Assembly (NCBI RefSeq): GCF_036173105.1
Contig: NZ_CP108053.1
Location: 8,060,001 to 8,124,000 of the forward strand
DNA from: Streptomyces sp. NBC_00287
Lineage (GTDB): Bacteria; Actinomycetota; Actinomycetes; Streptomycetales; Streptomycetaceae
Length of the DNA: 64,000 bases
Direction of reading: 5' to 3'
In this document: in pieces, positions 43,395-50,267 of the stretch
Numbering within the stretch: the first letter of the stretch is position 1
Layout: each line of letters begins with the position of its first letter
The notes under the pieces: model-generated
The model's input: the letters and a program-made list of their open reading frames with translations, nothing else
What the model was told of the DNA's origin: nothing
The model's database searches: none
Made by a program: the position numbers and the translations under genes

Positions 43395-46087
43395 AGTTGC
43401 TCCTCACACGTCAGCACATGAGCCCCGGACGAGCAGTACAGTCCGCGGCACCGGTCCACCTCGACCACCTCGACCGGCGTCCCCTCGGCGTCGCGCAGCT
43501 GGAACGCTGTGACGACGTCGATGTCCGGCCGGCGCTCCAGGAACGCGATCAGCGTCGACGCGTACAGGGACTGCCCCCATCGCGTGGGGACGGTGCTCCC
43601 CGGATGGAGCAGCGCCTCCAGTGCGGCCGTGATCGACTCCTTGCCGGTCAGGGCGTCGATGCCGCGGCGCAGGGTGATCGTCGCGACGACGGTGACGGGG
43701 GCGTAGCTCGGGCAGAGCACCGCCACCTCGGCGCCCAGCGGGCGGGCCGGGGCGACGGCGTCCATGATGTTCGCGGCGAGGCTCACCGAGGGGCGCGGTG
43801 CCGGGTCCGAAGGGCGGTCCGGCAGGACGACCAGAGCGACCTTCCCGCCTTCCCGGGCGCCGTCCCGGTCGGTGTGCGGCAGGCACCGGACGGCGGCGAC
43901 CTCGGGGAAGGCCTGCGCCACCTGCTGTTCGTAGTCCCAGGGCAGCACCGCACGGTCACGGTGACGAGTGCGCGCGGACGCCCTGGCGCGGTAGGCCGGA
44001 TCGGGCTCCGGGCCCCGGCCGGGCAGCGAGGCCAGGTTGGTCACCTTCCTGACCCCGCGCAGCGGCGAGAGGGTGCCCTTGATCGTCCCCGGCGGCAGTG
44101 CGTGGGCCGTACTCGGGTCGGCGCCCGGATCGGGGGCCGCGGAGACGAACTCGGCCACCACGGCGTCGACATGCACGCCCTGGATCGTGCCGAGCCGCTC
44201 GGGCGCGGTCGTCACCAGGCGGAACCAGCGGCCCGTCGCCGCGCCCAGGTCGGCGCAGCCCGTCGCAGAGCCGGCCGGGACGACGAAGCGCAGCAGGCCG
44301 GACTCGCGCAGCTGCCGGGATCCGTCCGCGACGGGGAGGTCGTGCCAGATCGTGCCGTCCCAGCACTCCCACCGCGCGGCCACCGGGTCGGCGGCGCCGC
44401 AGGGCGCGGCCGAGTCGACGTCGAAGTACAGCGAGACACTGGACCCCGCGGCCGACGCGGGCAGGTCGAGACCGATCGCCACCATGCCGGTGGCGCCCGT
44501 GTCCGAGACCGCGCGGCGGAACGGCCGGAACACCCCGCCGTCCTGCTGGACCGTGTGCCGCCACCCGCTGCGGGACTCCACCCGGGTGGCCGCGACCGGC
44601 ATGGTCGTGTAGGAGATCGTCACGCCGGAGGCGACCGGCGGCACGGGGGGCGTCGGCATCGTGGGCTTCGGCGTCGTACCGGCCACCGCCCTGGTGGCGA
44701 ACGCGGCGATGGCCTCCTGGTAGGCCGTCCACCCGAAGTCGCCCTCGGACAGGAAGGCCCGCACATAGTGCCCCGGCTGTCCCGCGACGGCGAACCGCTC
44801 GGACCCGAGGGCGCCGGACACGTCGGCGCTGACCGTACCGAACCGGTCGCCGGCGTCGCCGATCTGCCGCCACTGCCCCTCCACACGGCGCTGCCACACC
44901 ACCGTGGGGTCGCCCCGGTCCGCGAGGAAGTCGAAGATGACGCCGAAGTGCTTGGTGTGGGCCGCGCCCACCTCCGCCTGAACGGTCGAGAGCCGGTCCC
45001 TGAGGAAGTCCGCCGTGACCGCCGGGATACCGCTGCCGCCGGCCGAGGCCGAGAGGATCCCACCGGCCGCCTGCATCAGGGAGACCGTGACGGTCAGCTG
45101 CCGCAGTGCCTTCGAGAACGCTTCGTCCGAGCGCAGATAGAAGGCGTCACCGCGCTTGGCCACGGCGCCGAACGGCTGGAACTCCTTGGTGACGTCCACA
45201 GCGCCGTCGTTGTGGAAGGCGGCCTGCGGCACGAACGGCGTCCGCCCGGCCACCGCGACCTCCACCGTGGCGAACGCCAGCTCCTCCGGCACGGGCACCG
45301 TGGCCGGGACGACGCACTCGAGCCACGGGGTCTGCCCCTCGGGAGCCCCGCATCCGTCCGACAGCGTGACCGTGATGGTTGCGCCGGAGACCGTCCCCGT
45401 CGTGGTCGGACCGACCCCGCCGTCCGCCGTGGAGCACCGCCACACGGCAGGGGCCAGCAGATGCACACCGATGCCGTCGCCGAAGGTCAGTTCGGCGATG
45501 AGGTCGCCGCTCTCGAAGGCCAGTGCCGGGGAGTACACGCGCAGCGTGTGGACGGCGTCAGGCCCGGTGAAGGGGGTGAGCGGAAACTCCGGCGCCTCGT
45601 TCGCGATGCCCGGCCGTCCGGGCTCGGTCCCGCCGGGGTGCAGTGTGCGGACGGCGACCAGGGGCGCGCCGTGGGCGGTGAGACTGTCGAGGGTGGCGTA
45701 GTGCCGTTCGTTGCCGAAGGCGTCCTTGCCACCGCGCAGCAGGGTGCCGCGCGGGACGACGGCCGGCGCGAGTCCGGGCTCGACGGTGACGTGGGCGATC
45801 ACCCGGTCGGGCAGGGCCGGCAGCCGGGGGATGCCGAGGAGTTGCTCCAGCCAGGCCACGTGGGTGCGGGCCGACAGGGTGGCGGCGTGCCGGTCGAGTG
45901 CGGCGTACTCGCGGGCCAGCACGGAGAGCAGGGCCTGGTCCGGCTGTTCGGGCCGCGCGAGGACGTCCGTGTCCTCGTCGTCCGCGCGTGTGAACAGCAC
46001 GTCGTACCAGACGGTGTTGTCGTCGAACGGGGCGAGCCGGGCCGCGGCCGCCAGTGCCGAGACGATGTCTTCCGGGGGCCGGGTCAT
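43391..46087 (-). CDS. eCIS baseplate J-like protein (first, large copy)
   Basis: An 898-aa baseplate wedge protein. The N-terminus (WLEQLLGIPRLPALPDRVIAHVTVEPGLAPAVVPRGTLLRGGKDAFGNERHYATL) is typical of large eCIS J proteins with an added beta-rich module. The C-terminal third holds the conserved YRARASARTRHRDRAVLPWDYEQQVAQAFPEVAAVRCLPH and ALLHPGSTVPTRWGQSLYASTLIAFLERRPDIDVV. The middle 400 residues are beta-strand-rich and likely form baseplate arms. The ATG at 46087 overlaps the gp25 stop (ATGA). The longer frame to 46477 is a shadow of the gp25 gene. Confidence 0.83.
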   Translation of the reverse strand: MTRPPEDIVSALAAAARLAPFDDNTVWYDVLFTRADDEDTDVLARPEQPDQALLSVLAREYAALDRHAATLSARTHVAWLEQLLGIPRLPALPDRVIAHVTVEPGLAPAVVPRGTLLRGGKDAFGNERHYATLDSLTAHGAPLVAVRTLHPGGTEPGRPGIANEAPEFPLTPFTGPDAVHTLRVYSPALAFESGDLIAELTFGDGIGVHLLAPAVWRCSTADGGVGPTTTGTVSGATITVTLSDGCGAPEGQTPWLECVVPATVPVPEELAFATVEVAVAGRTPFVPQAAFHNDGAVDVTKEFQPFGAVAKRGDAFYLRSDEAFSKALRQLTVTVSLMQAAGGILSASAGGSGIPAVTADFLRDRLSTVQAEVGAAHTKHFGVIFDFLADRGDPTVVWQRRVEGQWRQIGDAGDRFGTVSADVSGALGSERFAVAGQPGHYVRAFLSEGDFGWTAYQEAIAAFATRAVAGTTPKPTMPTPPVPPVASGVTISYTTMPVAATRVESRSGWRHTVQQDGGVFRPFRRAVSDTGATGMVAIGLDLPASAAGSSVSLYFDVDSAAPCGAADPVAARWECWDGTIWHDLPVADGSRQLRESGLLRFVVPAGSATGCADLGAATGRWFRLVTTAPERLGTIQGVHVDAVVAEFVSAAPDPGADPSTAHALPPGTIKGTLSPLRGVRKVTNLASLPGRGPEPDPAYRARASARTRHRDRAVLPWDYEQQVAQAFPEVAAVRCLPHTDRDGAREGGKVALVVLPDRPSDPAPRPSVSLAANIMDAVAPARPLGAEVAVLCPSYAPVTVVATITLRRGIDALTGKESITAALEALLHPGSTVPTRWGQSLYASTLIAFLERRPDIDVVTAFQLRDAEGTPVEVVEVDRCRGLYCSSGAHVLTCEEQL

Positions 46088-46509
46088 CGCGCACCTGCCA
46101 GGTAGAACGGGACGACGAGGTTGTTCGGGCGGCGATGGCGGTCGATGCGGTAGGAGACGATCACGTCGACCCGGTCGTCGGCCTCCTCGGACGGCACCGC
46201 TTGCACGGAGTCGACGATGACCCGGGGTTCGCCGAGCAGGAGTGCCCGGCGCACGTCGTCCGCGAGCCGGTGGCAGGCGTCGGGGGTGCGGGGCTCGAAG
46301 ACGTACCGGTCCACACCGGCGCCGAAGTCCGGCCGCATGACCCTGCTGCCCGGCATGGTGTGGAGCAGGACGACAAGGGCGTCGGCCAGGTGGTCCTTGC
46401 CCTCCTCCGTCACCAGGGACACCGGCCCGTTCACCGGGTCGGACTTCGGGCGGGCCCACGTCGGCGGGAAGGCCCAACCTCGGCCCACATGGGGGTAGTC
46501 GCCGCTCAT
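46084..46509 (-). CDS. eCIS baseplate protein gp25/GpW-like
   Basis: A 141-aa protein of the GPW/gp25 family, the core wedge protein that primes sheath polymerisation in contractile tails and T6SS. Conserved features are GRGWAFPP near the N-terminus, TEEGKDHLADALVVLLHTMPGSRVMRPDFG and the C-terminal EADDRVDVIVSYRI strands. The ATG at 46509 overlaps the PAAR stop by 4 nt. Confidence 0.88.
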   Translation of the reverse strand: MSGDYPHVGRGWAFPPTWARPKSDPVNGPVSLVTEEGKDHLADALVVLLHTMPGSRVMRPDFGAGVDRYVFEPRTPDACHRLADDVRRALLLGEPRVIVDSVQAVPSEEADDRVDVIVSYRIDRHRRPNNLVVPFYLAGAR

Positions 46510-46784
46510 CCGATCACCACCGTGGGGTGGCCGACGGCCACCGATGCCCCGCAGGCACAGGAGTCGCCTGCGCGCAGCGCGGGCCGGCCCTGGATCAGTA
46601 CCGTGGCCGAACCTGCGAGGAACGGCGTCGACGGAGGGTGCGGCGGGGGCGAGGGGATCACGCAGACGTGCATGTCCCCCAGCACCGCTGCGGGCATTCC
46701 GCCGATCAGCACACCGGCGACCCCCGGTCCGACGACCGTGCCCCCGTGCACCGTGGTGTCTCCGACCCGAGCGGCCGCAGGCAT
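46506..46784 (-). CDS. eCIS PAAR-repeat spike tip
   Basis: A 92-aa PAAR-domain protein that caps the spike with a sharp, usually metal-stabilised tip. PAAR-type elements are PAAARVGDTTVHGGTVVGPG, GGMPAAVLGDMHVCVIPS and GRPALRAGDSCACG, with Cys/His residues for metal binding. It has no extra effector domain, so any cargo is not fused to the tip. It lies 17 nt after the VgrG-like spike gene. Confidence 0.88.
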   Translation of the reverse strand: MPAAARVGDTTVHGGTVVGPGVAGVLIGGMPAAVLGDMHVCVIPSPPPHPPSTPFLAGSATVLIQGRPALRAGDSCACGASVAVGHPTVVIG

Positions 46785-46801
46785 GGCGATCTCCCCAGTT
46801 G

Positions 46802-48520
46802 CTAGTTGATGGTGACGAGTGAGCCGTTGAGCGCGAGCGACCCCGACGCCTTGAGGCCGAAGGTCGCGGAGGTCTCGATGGTGGACGGTCCCGAGGCCTT
46901 CGCCCGGAGCCTGAGCGAGTCGAGCGTGATGCTCCCGGCCGCCGACGACAGCTTGATGTCGCCCTGCTTCGCGACCAGTTCGATGCCGTCCCCGGACAAC
47001 CGGACGGCGTTGCCCGACTCGGCGTGGGTGAGGACGACCGCGGAGTCCGTGTCGTCGAGTACGAGGCTGTGGCCCTTGCCGGACAGCAGCTTTGCCGCCG
47101 CCGATGCGCCGTCCTCCAGGCGCAGGGCATGGCCCTCCGGGGTCGTCAGGGCTCGGACGGCGTTGGTGTCGGCGTCCACCACGACCGGCGGTCGCTGCGT
47201 GCCGTTGTAGAGGGACCCGAGGACGACGGGTGTGGCCGGGTCACCGTCGACGAACCCGACGAGGACCTCCTGTCCGACGTTCGGGACCACGACGGCGCCG
47301 TATCCGTCGCCGGCGTCGAGGTTGGCCGTACGGGCCCAGACACCGTCTCCGCCGTCCGCCCGCCAGGGCAGCCGGACCCGCACCCGGTTCAGCGACTCCG
47401 GGTCGTCGAGCGCCTCCACGACACCCAGTACGAGTCCGCGCTCGCCGGTCCTCGACGGCGGGACCAGGGCGGGTGGCGACCCCACTTGGAACTCCGTCAG
47501 ATAGCCGCCGGCGGTGAAGCGGTGCCGGGCGGCGGTGACGTAGTGCGGTCCGGACATCCGGGTGCCGACACCGGCGATCGACACCCAGCCGTCGCACCGC
47601 AGCGCCGGATCGCCGTGTACGACACCGGAGCCGAAGCAGTGCGCCAGCGCGGCCCTTCGCTGTACGGCGACGGCGCGGGCGTCGGCCTCGTCCGAGCCGG
47701 CGACGGCCGGGGAGGCGCATCGCTCGTCCCGCGCCGGCCAGCCGGAGTCGGCCGCGGCGGTGTCGTGCGCGGTGCGCTCACCGACGTCGATGCCCGCCGC
47801 GGTGGCGCTCTGCTCGGACTCGGCGGCCTCCAGCGAGGCCACGTCCCAGGCCACGCCGACGGCCGAACCGATGGCGCGCGTCAGGTCCTGGGTCAGATGC
47901 AGCTCGACGAGGTCGCGGGTGTAGTCCAGCGCGATCGGCTGCTGTTTCGGCGCGGGCGGGCGCAGGACGAGCGTGCCGCCGCGGACGTAGGTGACCCAGC
48001 CCAGCTCGGCCGCGCGGCGCTTGAGCAACTCCCAGTCGCCGATCCGGTCGCTGACCACGAAGGGACGGTGGACGCCGTCGGCGGCGTCCGTGGTGAGCGC
48101 GTAGTCGGCGGCGATGGCCGAGGCGACATCCGCGTCGGAGACCTCGGCCAACTGGCGGGAGCGGGGCGGGTGTTCCAGCAGGATCGACCTGCTGCGCCCC
48201 TCGACGCGCAGCACGGGGCGGCCGCCGCGCGGGAAGTGCGTGGTCAGGGATGCGATGACGCCGTCGAACACGGTGGTGAGCCGGGAGTGGTAGCCGAGCG
48301 AGACCGCGATCGCCGCCCCGGGTTCGAACGGGCCGTCGTCGCTGTGCCGCACGCCGCGTCGGTCCGCGTCCCAGTTCTGGACGATCAGGCTCAGCCGGCC
48401 GTGCCGGTTCACCTCCTCGGAGATGTCCAGTTCGACGATGTCCGCGGTCACCAGAGGCTGCAGCGCCGTACCGGCCACGCGCACCTCGAAGGCGGGCCGG
48501 TCCCGCTCCGCCGGGCTCAT
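46802..48520 (-). CDS. eCIS VgrG/GpD-like spike
   Basis: A 572-aa spike protein. Residues about 1-230 resemble the GpD/gp27-like hub (WDADRRGV...; GAAIAVSLGYHSRLTTVFDGVIASL), and about 355-440 the OB-fold gp5/VgrG region with LVLGVVEALDDPESLNRVRVRLPWRADGGDGVWARTA and PNVGQEVLVGFVDGDPATPVVLGSLYN. The C-terminus is beta-helix-like repeats that would form the needle. The ATG at 48520 overlaps the LysM gene stop (ATGA); the longer frame upstream is within that gene. Confidence 0.86.
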   Translation of the reverse strand: MSPAERDRPAFEVRVAGTALQPLVTADIVELDISEEVNRHGRLSLIVQNWDADRRGVRHSDDGPFEPGAAIAVSLGYHSRLTTVFDGVIASLTTHFPRGGRPVLRVEGRSRSILLEHPPRSRQLAEVSDADVASAIAADYALTTDAADGVHRPFVVSDRIGDWELLKRRAAELGWVTYVRGGTLVLRPPAPKQQPIALDYTRDLVELHLTQDLTRAIGSAVGVAWDVASLEAAESEQSATAAGIDVGERTAHDTAAADSGWPARDERCASPAVAGSDEADARAVAVQRRAALAHCFGSGVVHGDPALRCDGWVSIAGVGTRMSGPHYVTAARHRFTAGGYLTEFQVGSPPALVPPSRTGERGLVLGVVEALDDPESLNRVRVRLPWRADGGDGVWARTANLDAGDGYGAVVVPNVGQEVLVGFVDGDPATPVVLGSLYNGTQRPPVVVDADTNAVRALTTPEGHALRLEDGASAAAKLLSGKGHSLVLDDTDSAVVLTHAESGNAVRLSGDGIELVAKQGDIKLSSAAGSITLDSLRLRAKASGPSTIETSATFGLKASGSLALNGSLVTIN

Positions 48521-49191
48521 CGTCCGGCCGCCAGCGGCGGGAGGACGAGCAGCTGACCCGTGCGCAGACCGCGCGGGTTGGCCAGACGGTTCGCCGAGGC
48601 CAGCGGACGCCAGTAGGCCGGGTCCCCGTACACCCGGGCGGCGATGGCATCGAGGGTCTCGCCGTCCTCGACCAGCCAGGTCTGGCGCAGGTCGGGGGAG
48701 GTCGGGCGGTCCTGCGCGGCCGTCTCCTCGACCGACAGTGCCTCCTTCAGCGACAGTTTGACGGTAGCCCGCAGCGGTTCGCCCGCCCGGTCGAACAGCT
48801 TGTACGTGACATCGGCCTGGGTGAGGATCCCGCGGAACGAGAATCGCCCCCAGTGGGCGTGCACGTAGTACGGCTGGTGGGTGTCGCCCTGGAACCGGGT
48901 CAGTTCCAGCAGGGCGTCGAGCAGGGGGCCGATGCTCCCGGGCTCGCCGACCACTCCGGTGCCGTCCAGCAGCAGGTCGATCTGGACCTGGTCGGGCTCG
49001 CCGCCGCTGAACGACTGCTGCGGGGCGGAAGTCCCCGCGGACTGTGTGGCCTGGTACAGGTTCTTGCGGGAGAAGGACAGCTCGGTGGGGTTGAGCAGGG
49101 CCTGCCAGCGGATTCCGGTGGGCTGCTGGAACTTGATGTCCGCGTAGGCGTCGATGGTCAGCTTGGCGAGTTGGGTCGCGGTCAGATTCAC
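48517..49191 (-). CDS. eCIS LysM baseplate protein (Afp7/gp53-like)
   Basis: A 224-aa protein whose C-terminal 50 residues form a LysM domain (WLVEDGETLDAIAARVYGDPAYWRPLASANRLANPRGLRTGQLLVLPPL). The N-terminal part (IRWQALLNPTELSFSRKNLYQ ... VQIDLLLDGTGV) is the family that joins tube to baseplate. The GTG at 49191 is chosen because it overlaps the DUF5908 stop as GTGA with GGGAG upstream; a GTG 9 nt earlier is an alternative. Confidence 0.83.
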   Translation of the reverse strand: MNLTATQLAKLTIDAYADIKFQQPTGIRWQALLNPTELSFSRKNLYQATQSAGTSAPQQSFSGGEPDQVQIDLLLDGTGVVGEPGSIGPLLDALLELTRFQGDTHQPYYVHAHWGRFSFRGILTQADVTYKLFDRAGEPLRATVKLSLKEALSVEETAAQDRPTSPDLRQTWLVEDGETLDAIAARVYGDPAYWRPLASANRLANPRGLRTGQLLVLPPLAAGR

Positions 49192-49352
49192 AGGTCCCAC
49201 TCCCGGCGGAGGATCTCCAGCACACGCTCGGCGGCCCGGCGCACGATCACGTCCATGTCCGCATCGCCCCGGGGCTCGCCGGGCGGCGGCACCTCGGCCG
49301 ATGCGGGGGCGAGCACGGTCTCGGTGACGATCTGTCCGATCACGACGGCCAT
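49188..49352 (-). CDS. DUF5908-like eCIS microprotein
   Basis: A 54-aa protein starting MAVVIGQIVTETVLAPASAEVP and ending in the basic helix RRAAERVLEILRREWDL. Size, the hydrophobic beta-strand start and the helical end match the small DUF5908 proteins often found between tube and LysM genes in eCIS loci. It is too short for most gene callers. The ATG at 49352 is 1 nt after the tube stop, and its TGA overlaps the next GTG. A structural adaptor at the tube-baseplate junction is the likely role. Confidence 0.65.
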   Translation of the reverse strand: MAVVIGQIVTETVLAPASAEVPPPGEPRGDADMDVIVRRAAERVLEILRREWDL

Positions 49353-49353
49353 G

Positions 49354-49815
49354 TCAGAGCACCTTCTTGAGGGAGAGCCCGTGGTGGGCGATCTCGATGA
49401 CGTCGATGGCCGCCGCGGACGACTGCGCGTCCAGGTCGGGTCCGGTCAGCTTGGCGGGCCAGCCCCTTGTGAACGCCCACACCCGGACCGGGGCGATCGC
49501 CCCTTCGACGGAGCTCATCAGGACGACGCTGCCGTCCCGCGGCGCGACCAGCCCGCTGACGTGGAACTCGGCGAACCAGTCCCACAACTCCCCTACTGGC
49601 CCCGCGCCCTGACTGAGCACCAGGTTCGGGAACGAGGCCCGGCTGGGAAAACGGTGGGCGAACCGGTTCTCACCGCCCTCCTGGTACTCCTCCACGCCGA
49701 CCTCCCCGGCCAGGCCGGTGCACTTGGCGAAGCTCACCGACGCCAGGCCGTCGATGGCCAGGACGAAATGGGCCGTGGTGAACGGCCTGACGAGGGGCGA
49801 GGCCAGCGGCAGCAT
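49354..49815 (-). CDS. eCIS inner tube protein (gp19-like), first of two types
   Basis: A 153-aa tail-tube protein of the T4 gp19/Afp1-5 type. The typical beta pattern is FVLAIDGLASVSFAKCTGLAGEVGVEEYQEGG early on and the FTRGWPAKLTGPDLDAQSSAAAIDVIEIAHHGL end. It pairs with the neighbouring 145-aa tube gene; in Afp-like systems one type builds the tube shaft and the other the baseplate-proximal first ring. The ATG at 49815 is 4 nt after the upstream gene. Confidence 0.87.
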   Translation of the reverse strand: MLPLASPLVRPFTTAHFVLAIDGLASVSFAKCTGLAGEVGVEEYQEGGENRFAHRFPSRASFPNLVLSQGAGPVGELWDWFAEFHVSGLVAPRDGSVVLMSSVEGAIAPVRVWAFTRGWPAKLTGPDLDAQSSAAAIDVIEIAHHGLSLKKVL

Positions 49816-49819
49816 CAGG

Positions 49820-50257
49820 TCACCGGGTCTCGATCAGGATGCCTTCGCAGGCGAACTCGACCGACTCGATGGCGACGTCGGTGCCCGTGGACTTCAGGCC
49901 CGGGCCTTCGAGCTTGACCGGCCAGGCCTCCCTGATCTTCCAGGTCATCACCGGGTCCCGCTCCTCGTTGAGGAGACTGACCGTGACATCACGGCGGTCC
50001 ACCGAGCCGATCGTGATCGAGTTGTACCACTCGAAAAGACCGTTCCCGGCCTCCGTCGGGGCGATGCCCCGCTTCATCGTGACGTTCGAGAACTTGCGCA
50101 GCCCCGGCTGTTTGCGCGTGGAGAACTGCGGGTCGGCGCCCCCGCGGTACTCGATGACCTCGGCTTCCATCGTCAGACCGCTGACCTCGGAGAAGCTGGA
50201 GGTCTGCTGTGTGTCCCCCCAGCTCACCGCGAAGTGCAGGGTGGTCATGGGATACAT
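49820..50257 (-). CDS. eCIS inner tube protein (gp19-like), main tube candidate
   Basis: A 145-aa tail-tube protein. FAVSWGDTQQTSSFSEVSGLTMEAEVIEYRGGADPQFSTRKQPGLRKFSNVTMKRGI is a close match to the Afp1/Pvc1 tube family. It lies immediately after the sheath gene, as the main tube usually does. ATG at 50257 with AGGAG 8 nt upstream; a second ATG three codons later is possible. Confidence 0.9.
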   Translation of the reverse strand: MYPMTTLHFAVSWGDTQQTSSFSEVSGLTMEAEVIEYRGGADPQFSTRKQPGLRKFSNVTMKRGIAPTEAGNGLFEWYNSITIGSVDRRDVTVSLLNEERDPVMTWKIREAWPVKLEGPGLKSTGTDVAIESVEFACEGILIETR

Positions 50258-50267
50258 GCGTCAACTC

